NCBI GenBank assembly: GCA_902475375.1
Contig: CABRZC010000108.1
Span: forward strand, 1-6,183
Length of the DNA: 6,183 nt
Reading direction: 5' to 3'
Origin: an uncultured Collinsella sp.
Lineage (GTDB): Bacteria; Actinomycetota; Coriobacteriia; Coriobacteriales; Coriobacteriaceae
Shown here: positions 1-6,142 of the stretch, piece after piece
How the letters are laid out: each line of letters begins with the position of its first letter
How positions within the stretch are numbered: the stretch's first letter is position 1
The notes under the pieces: generated by a model
Databases searched by the model: none
The model's input: the letters and a program-made list of their open reading frames with translations, nothing else
What the model was told of the DNA's origin: nothing
Made by a program: the position numbers and the translations under genes

Positions 1-25
1 TTTTTACTGAAAAAACAATCACCAA

Positions 26-62
26 CCAAACAGCACTATTAACAGCACTATTAATTGTTTGG
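26..62. repeat. 12-bp tandem repeat inside a 7-bp inverted repeat
   Basis: The unit AACAGCACTATT occurs twice in direct succession at 29-40 and 41-52, and the following AA continues the period to 54. The pair is flanked by CCAAACA at 26-32 and its reverse complement TGTTTGG at 56-62. Both the repeat and the flanks are exact. It could be a tandem operator, a replication-slippage product or the tail of a feature cut by the window edge; the sequence alone does not decide. Confidence 0.6.
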
Positions 63-281
63 CTCTTTGCTGTACAGCCATCTTTCGTATACGTCTCTCG
101 TCTATCTCTCATCTCACGGTTGGAGACGAAAGGTATGCGGGAGTGGATAATTGGACGACATTTGGGCCTGCGACGGATTATTTCGTCCGAAAATCCACGC
201 TCATTTGGCGGGACACGCGGGGCCCATGCCAATCCGCCGGCATCGTCTTCAGTTCGCTGCAGTGCCGCGGCCCCATATGGG

Positions 282-287
282 TATACT
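282..287 (+). promoter_or_regulatory. Possible -10 element of the peptidase promoter
   Basis: TATACT matches the TATAAT consensus at five of six positions and would place a transcription start near 294, giving a leader of about 46 nt. No good -35 hexamer lies 16-18 bp upstream, and the extended -10 TGn motif is one base out of place, so this is a weak call. Confidence 0.3.
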
Positions 288-307
288 CTCGGGGATTCGA
301 CTCGATT

Positions 308-332
308 CGCCCCCGTTGGGGCGTCAAAGGAG
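308..332 (+). promoter_or_regulatory. Hairpin and ribosome binding site of the M16C peptidase gene
   Basis: CGCCCC at 308-313 pairs perfectly with GGGGCG at 318-323 around a CGTT loop, an all-GC six-pair stem. AAAGGAG at 326-332 follows after two bases and lies seven bases before the ATG at 340. This near-consensus Shine-Dalgarno sequence fixes the start at 340 rather than at the upstream in-frame ATGs. The stem ends close enough to the ribosome binding site to influence ribosome access. Confidence 0.65.
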
Positions 333-339
333 ACTGCAT

Positions 340-3300
340 ATGTCCACTACCTCAACCGACCCGCGCGCCGCTGCCGCCGCGCTGCTGGTGCCCGGTACCA
401 CCTGCCATGGTTTTGCCGTCGAGCGCTGCGAGACCGTGCCCGAGCTCGACTCGGACGCTTACGTGCTGCGCCATACCACCTCGGGCGCTCGCCTGCTGCA
501 CCTGGCGTGCAACGACGAAAACAAGGCCTTTGCCATTGGCTTTAAGACGCCGCCGGCCGATTCCACTGGCGTGTTCCATATTCTTGAGCACTCGGTGCTG
601 TGCGGATCGGCCAAGTTCCCCGTCAAGGAGCCGTTCGTGGACCTGATCAAGAGCTCCATGCAGACGTTCCTCAACGCCATGACCTACCCCGACAAGACTA
701 TCTACCCCGTTGCCACCACCAACGAGCAGGACCTGTACAACCTGATGGACGTGTACCTGGACGCGGTGTTCAACCCGGCCATCTATACCAAGCCCACCAT
801 TTTTGAGCAGGAGGGCTGGCACTACGAGCTGGACCTGCCGGAGGGCGCTGGCGGCGACGGCAGCGCCGCCAGCCTGCGCGAGGGCACGCTGCGCTATAAC
901 GGTGTAGTGTTCAACGAGATGAAGGGCGCGCTGTCCGACCCCATGAGCGTGCTGGACGACGCCGTCAACGCCGCGCTCTATCCCGACACCGCCTATGCGC
1001 ACGAGAGCGGCGGCGACCCACGCGCGATTCCCGCGCTCACCTACGAGCAGTTCCTGGATACGCACGCGCGCCACTACAATCCTTCCAACTCTTATATAAC
1101 GCTCTACGGCGACCTAGATGTGGACCGCGCGCTGGCGTTTTTGGACGAGCGTTATCTGTCGCAGCCGAGCGCTGCGAGCCGCCGCATGGACGCTGCCGTT
1201 GCCGCCGGCGAGGACCCGTCCGCGCTGGCACCCAATCCGCTGGGCGTGCAGACGCCCGTGACCTGCGAGTACAAGCGCGTCGAGATGGCCACCACGCCCG
1301 AGAACGCCCTGGTGGGCCTGGGCCTTGTGCTGGGTAGCGCGCTCGACCGCAAGCGCACGATCGCAGCGGACATCCTGTTCGAGGCGCTGCTTGGCTCCAA
1401 CGAGGCGCCTGTTAAGAAGGCCATTCTGGCCGCCGGCCTGGGCGGCAACGTGGTGAGCTACACCGCGGCCGAGTGCCTGCAGCCCTACGAGCTCATCATG
1501 CTGCAAAACGCGCAGCCCGGTGTGGCACGCGAGCTGCGCCGCGTGTTCCAGGACGCCTGCCGCGACCTGTGTGAGCACGGCGTTCCGCGCGAGCGCCTGG
1601 AAGCTATCATCAGCAGCAACGAATACGACCTGCGCCAGCGCGACTACGGCATCGCCGACGGCGTGGCCATTGCGTGCGACGCGCTGAGCACCTGGCTCTA
1701 CGATGACGACGCCGCGACGCTGGCGCTCAAGTATGGCCCGGTGTACGAGGAGCTGCGCGGCGAGCTGGACGGCAGCTACTTTGAGGACCTGCTGCGCGAG
1801 CTGGTGCTGGAGAACAACCACATGGCGCTGGTCGAGCTGGTGCCGGTGGACGCCGGTGCCGGATCGGAAGGCGCCGAGGCGGCAGAGCTTGCCGCCAAGC
1901 GCGACGCCATGACCGATGCCGAGCTTGCCGATGTGGTCGAGCGCACAGCCGCGCTGCGTGCCGCGCAGGAGGCAGAGGACACGCCCGAGGACAAGGCCAC
2001 GCTGCCGCGCCTGCGTGTATCCGACATTGGCGAGGCACGCCCCGAGCCGCCGCTGGTCGTAGACACGACCACGCCCATCCCCTGTCTGCGCCACGGCATC
2101 CCCACCAACCGTCTGGCCTACGCCATGCAGTATTTCGACCTAAGCTGCGTCGCGTTTGAGGACTTGCCCTATGTGACGCTGCTCTGCCGCCTGCTCAAGC
2201 AGCTGCCCACGCGCGAGCATTCGGCCGAGGAACTCGACAACCTTATCGCCGGCAAGCTGGGCTTTTTGAGCTTTACGACCGAGGTCATGACGCAGCCCGA
2301 CGTGGACGGCGCGCGCCCCTACCTGCTGGTGAGCGCCGGCGCCCTGTCCGAGAAGATCGACGCGCTGGCGAGCCTGCCGCGCGAGGTGTGGTCGCAGAGC
2401 CTGTTGCTCGAGGCCGACGCCGACCGCGTGCGCGACGTACTCACGCAGATTCGCATTGGGCTTGAGCAGGGCTTTATCAACAATGGACATTCGGCGGCGT
2501 TGGGCCGCGCGATGAGCTACAGCTCGCCTTCGGCCGTGGTACGCGAGCAGCTTTCGGGCGTGGACTTCTACCTGTTCCTGCGCGATCTGCTCGAGCACTT
2601 TGACGAGCGACTGGACAATCTGCGCGCCAAGCTTGCCGAGCTGGCAGACCGCATCTTTGTGGCCGACGGCTGCCTGGCGAGCTTTACCGGCAGCGATGAG
2701 GACTTTGACGCGTACTGGGATGCCGCGGGCGACCTGGGGCTTGGCGCAGGCGACGGCGCCGATGCCGGCCGCAACGTGCTCGTGGTGCCGACGCCGCGCG
2801 ACCGTCACGAGGCTTTCGTCATCCCCAGCGACATTTGCTTTGCGGCAAGCGCGTGCGACCCGCGTCGCTTGGGGCTCGGCGTGACGGGCGCCTGGGCGGT
2901 TGCCGCCAACGCGCTCTCCTACGACTACCTGTGGAACGAGATCCGTGTGAAGGGCGGCGCATACGGTTGCGGATTCCGCGCGGCCGGCGAGCGCCAGGCG
3001 GCGTTCTACACCTACCGCGACCCGGCAATCGACCCCTCGATTGAGCGCGTGGAACGCGCAGGCGCATGGCTCGGCAGCTTTGAGCCCGACGAGGCCGCCT
3101 TTGAGGGCTTTATCGTGAGCTGTGTGAGCGGCATGGACGCGCCGGTGAAGCCCTACGCGCTCACCAAGCGCCGCAACACGACCTACCTGGCCGGGCTCGA
3201 TCCGCACGCGCGCGAGGAGCGTCGCGCCCAGATGCTCGCCGCCACGCCCGGTGAGCTGCGCTCGCTCGGCGCCGACGTGACGCGCATCGCAGCTGAGTCG

Positions 3301-3378
3301 CCGACCTGCGTCTTTGGCGGCCGAGACGTCATCGCCAAGAGCAACGCCAACTTCAACATAGTCGACCTGCTCGCCTAA
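340..3378 (+). CDS. M16C-family zinc metallopeptidase (presequence protease / insulinase-like)
   Basis: Complete 1012-aa protein of the PreP/Cym1 type, a clam-shaped zinc peptidase that degrades short peptides such as cleaved signal or targeting sequences. The inverted zinc motif HILEH is at residues 80-84 (zinc ligands H80 and H84, catalytic base E83), and the third ligand is probably E193 in FNEMKG. The C-terminal half carries the family's substrate-binding Arg/Tyr pair in RVKGGAYG (R869, Y875). The middle, about residues 460-720, corresponds to the M16C-associated domain. All key residues are present, so it is probably active. No signal peptide or transmembrane segment is visible, so a cytoplasmic role in peptide turnover is inferred. 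Gly/Ala-rich insertions (about 168-178, 504-515 and 798-812) look like surface loops and make it slightly longer than typical relatives. It is transcribed alone and followed within 10 bases by a terminator. The exact substrate is unknown. Confidence 0.93.
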   Translation: MSTTSTDPRAAAAALLVPGTTCHGFAVERCETVPELDSDAYVLRHTTSGARLLHLACNDENKAFAIGFKTPPADSTGVFHILEHSVLCGSAKFPVKEPFVDLIKSSMQTFLNAMTYPDKTIYPVATTNEQDLYNLMDVYLDAVFNPAIYTKPTIFEQEGWHYELDLPEGAGGDGSAASLREGTLRYNGVVFNEMKGALSDPMSVLDDAVNAALYPDTAYAHESGGDPRAIPALTYEQFLDTHARHYNPSNSYITLYGDLDVDRALAFLDERYLSQPSAASRRMDAAVAAGEDPSALAPNPLGVQTPVTCEYKRVEMATTPENALVGLGLVLGSALDRKRTIAADILFEALLGSNEAPVKKAILAAGLGGNVVSYTAAECLQPYELIMLQNAQPGVARELRRVFQDACRDLCEHGVPRERLEAIISSNEYDLRQRDYGIADGVAIACDALSTWLYDDDAATLALKYGPVYEELRGELDGSYFEDLLRELVLENNHMALVELVPVDAGAGSEGAEAAELAAKRDAMTDAELADVVERTAALRAAQEAEDTPEDKATLPRLRVSDIGEARPEPPLVVDTTTPIPCLRHGIPTNRLAYAMQYFDLSCVAFEDLPYVTLLCRLLKQLPTREHSAEELDNLIAGKLGFLSFTTEVMTQPDVDGARPYLLVSAGALSEKIDALASLPREVWSQSLLLEADADRVRDVLTQIRIGLEQGFINNGHSAALGRAMSYSSPSAVVREQLSGVDFYLFLRDLLEHFDERLDNLRAKLAELADRIFVADGCLASFTGSDEDFDAYWDAAGDLGLGAGDGADAGRNVLVVPTPRDRHEAFVIPSDICFAASACDPRRLGLGVTGAWAVAANALSYDYLWNEIRVKGGAYGCGFRAAGERQAAFYTYRDPAIDPSIERVERAGAWLGSFEPDEAAFEGFIVSCVSGMDAPVKPYALTKRRNTTYLAGLDPHAREERRAQMLAATPGELRSLGADVTRIAAESPTCVFGGRDVIAKSNANFNIVDLLA

Positions 3379-3384
3379 CGCACC

Positions 3385-3426
3385 AAAGGTAGATTTTTGG
3401 GACATGCCTAAAAATCTACCTTTTTT
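3385..3426 (+). terminator. Rho-independent terminator of the peptidase gene
   Basis: AAAGGTAGATTTTT at 3385-3398 is the perfect reverse complement of 3410-3423, a 14-bp stem. It can be extended through a G-T pair and two G-C pairs to an ACATG loop. A run of six T (3421-3426) overlaps the stem end and continues past it. It starts six bases after the peptidase stop codon. The apex reads GGGACATGCC, shared in near-identical form with the other two terminators of the window. Confidence 0.88.
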
Positions 3427-3455
3427 CTGCGGCTTGGACGGGGCGGCGCAGCCCA

Positions 3456-3617
3456 CTGCGGCGGTTTGTCTCGATCTGTAACATCTAGACGGCAATATCG
3501 GCTCCAGATGTTACAGATCGAGACGTTCCCGAACGGCACCAGCTCTTTGTCTCGATCTGTAACAGCTAGGCCCATTTATGCCGAGTTACTGTTACAGATC
3601 GAGACAAACCGCCGCAG
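3456..3617. repeat. Nested palindromic array with four alternating copies of a 16-nt core
   Basis: The core GTCTCGATCTGTAACA occurs exactly four times: forward at 3468-3483, reverse at 3509-3524, forward at 3549-3564 and reverse at 3590-3605. The spacers are 25, 24 and 25 bases. The outer copies sit in a perfect 28-bp inverted repeat (3456-3483 with 3590-3617). The first two copies form a 19-bp hairpin (3468-3486 with 3506-3524) and the last two a 20-bp hairpin (3546-3565 with 3589-3608). The arms are identical, while the loops and the middle spacer are unrelated. A single strand could fold as two side-by-side hairpins or as one long outer stem with a 16-bp inner stem. It resembles a REP/MITE-type intergenic element. 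No coding capacity is evident and no mobilising enzyme is encoded in the window. Confidence 0.88.
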
Positions 3618-3633
3618 ACACCCGCCCTTCAGC

Positions 3634-3672
3634 AAAAACCACCCAAAGGTGCCTGTCCCCTTTGGGTGGTTT
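3634..3672 (-). terminator. Rho-independent terminator of the zinc-ribbon/YD-repeat gene
   Basis: AAACCACCCAAAGG at 3636-3649 is the perfect reverse complement of 3659-3672, a 14-bp stem with a 9-nt loop. Read on the minus strand it ends in a run of five T (3638-3634). It lies 12 bases beyond the stop codon of the leftward gene. On the minus strand the apex reads GGGGACAGGCACC, almost the same as the apex of the terminator after hicB. Confidence 0.87.
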
Positions 3673-3684
3673 GCGAGTGGGCTG

Positions 3685-5319
3685 TTACTTGATGAACGGG
3701 TTCAGCCTTGCCGCCAGCGGATCGAGCTTGTACATGGTTGCAAAGCACTCACGACCATAATCGGAGTCATTGTTCCAGCTACCCTGGTCGACGTCGTACT
3801 CTGCATCCAGACGAATCCACTCCTCCGGCTTGTTCTTCTCGTGCTTGCTGCAGAAGTAGCGCTGGTACTCGACCTCGTGCTCAAACTCGAACTCGGCATC
3901 CGAACCGCGGCCGGCATACTCGTCGACCGACGTCAGGTTGCCGTGGTCGTCGTAGTAAAACTCCGCATAGCCGCCGCGCTCGGAATCGATCCTGTCGAGC
4001 TTTCCGTCGCTGTACGAATAATCCACCGCGGCATACGAGTTCAGCGAGCCGTAATCGTTGCCGTGCGAGTCGTAGGCCACAGGCGAGATACGCGAAATGT
4101 TGCCGTCCTTGTCATACTCGTAGCCAGCGGTGATCGTCCACCTGGTGCCCACGGTGTCGCCCTGACAGTCCAGCGTAAAGGACGTCACGCGATCCTTGTC
4201 GTATCCGTACGAATACACGACCGTCCGAGGATTGCCCGGGCTGGTATCGGTGTCGGTCACCATGTTGCCGTCCTGGTAGACATATGTGCTCGCACTCTCG
4301 CCGTAACCCGCATGGGTCGTCTTGTTGATCAGGTTTCCGTCCGCGTCGTAGGTAAACGTCGTGGTGCTCGACGAATCGCTAATGTCGGCATCGCAGTCGA
4401 TGCGCGTGACGTTACCGTCAGCGTCGTACGTAAACGTGTTGACGTTCTCGTAACCGCCCGCCAGATCTTCCTCAATCTCAGAGATACGATGCGACTCATC
4501 GTGCTCGACGCTGTAGCTTACGCCGCCACCTTGCTTGACGGCAGACGTGAAGCCCGTGACGTAACCGTTCTCGTCACGCTCGATCTCGTAGATATCGCCG
4601 TACGCATCGCTCTTATCGGTGCCTTCATAGGACATCGGCAGCCACAGCTCGTCAAGCTGTGTGTCCTTAATGCCGGTAATCTTCGTATCCTGCGGCAGCG
4701 CCAACGTGGCGAGCTTCTTTTTGCCCGAAAAATCGATGCTTATAAGGTTTTCGGCATTTTTGAGGTCGAGCTTCTCGATGTCGTCGCAACCGTCCAGATT
4801 AACGACGGTGACATTACTCGCCGAGTTAAGCTCGACGGTCTTAAGGTCGCCGCAGCCCGAAAGATCCAGGTTGACGAGTTTGTCCCCGCCATTTTCCACA
4901 CTGGTAACGTTGGGGAACACCTTGCCCAGGCCCTGCGTCGACGTGATGCCGTCCAGCTCGACCGACGTCACCGCCTTGGCCTCGTCGCGTGAGATGCGGC
5001 CGTCACCGTTAGTGTCGTACTTGGTCGAGACAAGCGCACGCATGCCGCTGTCCGGGAAGGTTTTCTCGTCAATTGGGGTGGTCGCGATCTGGGTAAAGTA
5101 GAACAGCGCGCCACCGCCGACACCCGCCGCCACGGCAAGCACCGCGGCAAGGGCGATGAGGGACTTCTTGGAACGCTTGCGCCGCACGGGCACGTATTGC
5201 TGCGTGGCAGGCTGGGGTTGCTGCGTGGACGTGACCTGGTCGGGTGCTACGGGTGCGCCGCATACGGGGCAAAAGAGGGCGTCGTCGACAAGCGGCATGC
5301 CACACGAGCGACAAAACAT
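3685..5319 (-). CDS. Membrane-anchored zinc-ribbon protein with EF-hand-like loop, leucine-rich stretch and YD repeats
   Basis: A 544-aa protein of unknown function. An N-terminal zinc ribbon (C3, C6, C17, C20) is followed by a Gln/Pro/Thr-rich linker (28-44), a basic stretch RRKRSKK (46-52) and one hydrophobic helix (53-75). This predicts a cytoplasmic N-terminus and a large external C-terminal part. Outside are an EF-hand-like loop DTNGDGRISRDE (102-113), a short leucine-rich stretch (about 118-227) and about nine degenerate YD/RHS-like repeats of the Y-x-Y-D-x-D-G-N type (about 244-468; best copies at 296-308, 322-335, 400-413 and 454-468). The C-terminal 75 residues are acidic and contain a Cys pair (C490, C525). 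The start is chosen because ATG 5317-5319 has AAAGGAG six bases upstream and opens directly on the zinc ribbon; upstream in-frame ATGs at 5340 and 5391 lack suitable sites. It is a stand-alone gene. A role at the cell surface (binding or sensing) is only an inference. Confidence 0.88.
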   Translation of the reverse strand: MFCRSCGMPLVDDALFCPVCGAPVAPDQVTSTQQPQPATQQYVPVRRKRSKKSLIALAAVLAVAAGVGGGALFYFTQIATTPIDEKTFPDSGMRALVSTKYDTNGDGRISRDEAKAVTSVELDGITSTQGLGKVFPNVTSVENGGDKLVNLDLSGCGDLKTVELNSASNVTVVNLDGCDDIEKLDLKNAENLISIDFSGKKKLATLALPQDTKITGIKDTQLDELWLPMSYEGTDKSDAYGDIYEIERDENGYVTGFTSAVKQGGGVSYSVEHDESHRISEIEEDLAGGYENVNTFTYDADGNVTRIDCDADISDSSSTTTFTYDADGNLINKTTHAGYGESASTYVYQDGNMVTDTDTSPGNPRTVVYSYGYDKDRVTSFTLDCQGDTVGTRWTITAGYEYDKDGNISRISPVAYDSHGNDYGSLNSYAAVDYSYSDGKLDRIDSERGGYAEFYYDDHGNLTSVDEYAGRGSDAEFEFEHEVEYQRYFCSKHEKNKPEEWIRLDAEYDVDQGSWNNDSDYGRECFATMYKLDPLAARLNPFIK

Positions 5320-5325
5320 GGCGGG

Positions 5326-5332
5326 CTCCTTT
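5326..5332 (-). promoter_or_regulatory. Ribosome binding site that sets the start of the YD-repeat gene
   Basis: Read on the minus strand this is AAAGGAG, identical to the site before the peptidase gene, with a six-base spacer to the ATG at 5319-5317. The in-frame ATG at 5340 has only a purine-rich stretch almost touching it, so the downstream start is preferred. Confidence 0.75.
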
Positions 5333-5378
5333 CGGTTCATTCCTTCCACCATGAAGGTAAACCCAAAAATGCAGCCCT

Positions 5379-5390
5379 TGTTGCGCAACA
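5379..5390. promoter_or_regulatory. 12-bp perfect palindrome upstream of the YD-repeat gene
   Basis: TGTTGCGCAACA reads the same on both strands. It lies about 60 bases upstream of the start of the leftward gene, where an operator would be expected. No clear -35/-10 pair for that gene was found next to it, so a regulatory role is tentative. Confidence 0.35.
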
Positions 5391-5444
5391 TTCAGCCCAA
5401 ACCACCGCAAAGGAGCGCAGTTCACAGGTGCCTTTGTGTTGGTT

Positions 5445-5480
5445 CGAACACTTGTTCTATACGTACACATGTTCTATAGT
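5445..5480 (+). promoter_or_regulatory. Promoter overlapped by two tandem LexA/SOS-box-like sites
   Basis: A 17-bp unit is repeated head to tail: CGAACACTTGTTCTATA at 5445-5461 and CGTACACATGTTCTATA at 5462-5478, differing at two positions. The first 14 bases of each unit match the Gram-positive LexA box CGAACRNRYGTTYC at about 12 of 14 positions. A promoter can be read through them: TTGTTC at 5453-5458, 16 bases, then TATAGT at 5475-5480 (five of six to TATAAT). A repressor on these sites would cover both promoter elements. The rightward target would be hicA at 5541; the leftward gene at 5319 cannot be excluded because each unit also has TATA on the other strand. Confidence 0.6.
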
Positions 5481-5488
5481 AAGGGTGC

Positions 5489-5526
5489 TTGCATCAGACT
5501 TAAATTGCAACTAGGATATAGTTGCA
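5489..5526 (+). promoter_or_regulatory. Second hicAB promoter with a probable HicB operator
   Basis: TTGCAT at 5489-5494 and TAGGAT at 5512-5517 are separated by 17 bases and form a moderate promoter about 25 bases before hicA. TGCAACTA at 5506-5513 and TAGTTGCA at 5519-5526 form a perfect 8-bp inverted repeat with a 5-bp spacer, overlapping that -10. Toxin-antitoxin operons are usually repressed by their own antitoxin, and this HicB has a DNA-binding-type C-terminus, so the inverted repeat is the natural operator candidate. Confidence 0.5.
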
Positions 5527-5540
5527 GAATGTGAGGCGGG

Positions 5541-5804
5541 ATGACTCGGACCGATAAACTCATCGCCCAACTGCTTAGCTGCCCTTCGACGTATCGGTAT
5601 ACCGATTTCTTAAAAGTCATGGCTTCATATGGCTTTGAAATGGACAACAAAGGCAAGACATCCGGATCGCGCGTTCGCTTCTACAGGCCATCAGATGGCA
5701 GGATGTTCGTAATGCACGCACCACATCCATCTGACGAATTGACAGCGGGGACCATTCGAAACATCGTTCGATTTCTGCAAGATGTCGGAGGTAGTCATGA
5801 GTAA
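5541..5804 (+). CDS. hicA: HicA-family toxin (mRNA interferase) of a type II toxin-antitoxin system
   Basis: An 87-aa protein with the size and layout of HicA, a small double-stranded-RNA-binding-fold toxin that cleaves mRNA and blocks translation until bound by HicB. The family signature is visible as GSRVRF (residues 42-47), MHAPHP (58-63) and the C-terminal AGTIRNIVRFL helix (69-79). The canonical GSHH motif, whose histidine is catalytic in studied HicA proteins, reads GSRV here, so catalysis may rely on H59 or H62, or the toxin may be weakened. I believe related HicA proteins with this variant exist, but that is from memory. A modest purine-rich site (GAGG at 5533-5536) precedes the ATG. 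It overlaps hicB by 8 bases, which points to translational coupling. Base composition is clearly less GC-rich than the peptidase gene, suggesting transfer. Confidence 0.85.
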   Translation: MTRTDKLIAQLLSCPSTYRYTDFLKVMASYGFEMDNKGKTSGSRVRFYRPSDGRMFVMHAPHPSDELTAGTIRNIVRFLQDVGGSHE

Positions 5805-6126
5805 CGTTTTGGCATACAAGGGTTATTTCGCCCCAGTCGAGTTCGATGCCGAACAGCATGTGCTAACAGGTATGGTCACCGGCATTAGGGACGCAATCGT
5901 ATTTGAAGGCTCCACGGCTGAAGAAGTGGAGCAATGCTTCCACGAAGCCGTCGACGATTACCTTGAGTTTTGCGCCGAGAAGGGTAAGGAACCCGAGCGG
6001 GCTTTTAAGGGCTCGTTCAACGTAAGAACGGGCTCTGAGCTCCACAAGCAAGCAGCGCTGGCAGCGGCAAAGAAGGGTGAGTCACTCAATAAGTTTGTGA
6101 CTGAAGCAATCGCTGCGGCGTTGTAG
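5797..6126 (+). CDS. hicB: HicB-family antitoxin
   Basis: A 109-aa antitoxin paired with the upstream toxin. The N-terminal part (about residues 5-70) matches the HicB fold: YKGYFAPVEFDAEQ, then TGMVTGIRDAIVFEG, then a helix EEVEQCFHEAVDDYLEFC. This part binds and masks HicA. The C-terminal part (about 72-107, FNVRTGSELHKQAALAAAKKGESLNKFVTEAI) looks like a ribbon-helix-helix DNA-binding domain, which would allow autorepression. The start at 5797 is preferred over an in-frame ATG at 5782 because GGAGGT (5787-5792) precedes it, although the spacer is only four bases, and because MSNVLAYKGY is a typical HicB beginning. The first eight bases overlap the hicA end (ATGAGTAA). The terminator follows 16 bases after the stop codon. 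Confidence 0.9.
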   Translation: MSNVLAYKGYFAPVEFDAEQHVLTGMVTGIRDAIVFEGSTAEEVEQCFHEAVDDYLEFCAEKGKEPERAFKGSFNVRTGSELHKQAALAAAKKGESLNKFVTEAIAAAL

Positions 6127-6142
6127 CGTTTACGCAAACGTC

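Larger units (their letters stand above)
1..339. other. Gene-free leader region upstream of the M16C peptidase
   Basis: No convincing gene is seen here. The peptidase frame stays open upstream to position 151, but the predicted extra 63 residues are basic, low in family-like content and have no good ribosome binding site. The left end is AT-rich, the right end GC-rich. It contains a 12-bp tandem repeat (29-54), an imperfect hairpin around 175-196 (GGATT with AATCC), a possible -10 element TATACT at 282-287, a hairpin at 308-323 and the ribosome binding site at 326-332. No tRNA or known riboswitch was recognised. Confidence 0.6.

Noticed and set aside
290..323. T-arm of a tRNA (GGGGATTCGACTC)
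   Set aside because: The flanking bases do not form the required five-pair stem and no acceptor, D or anticodon arms can be placed around it.
151..339. In-frame 63-residue N-terminal extension of the peptidase
   Set aside because: The frame is open, but there is no good ribosome binding site at 151 or at the internal ATGs, the predicted residues do not resemble the family, and the ATG at 340 has a near-consensus site.
2140..3495. Long minus-strand open frame of 451 codons
   Set aside because: It is antisense to the peptidase gene, whose catalytic motifs and family pattern are unambiguous; the antisense product is low-complexity and would cross the terminator.
3456..3617. CRISPR array
   Set aside because: The repeats are regularly spaced, but they alternate in orientation, are only 16 nt long and pair into long hairpins; no cas gene is present in the window.
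3466..4992. Long plus-strand open frame of 508 codons
   Set aside because: It lies opposite the zinc-ribbon/YD-repeat gene and starts inside the palindromic array. Its translation is rich in Val/Arg/Ile without domains, typical of an antisense frame of a GC-rich gene.
5423..5438. Hairpin CACAGG...CCTTTGTG resembling the terminator apices
   Set aside because: Only four Watson-Crick pairs plus G-T pairs, no T-run, and only part of the apex motif; the likeness is too weak.
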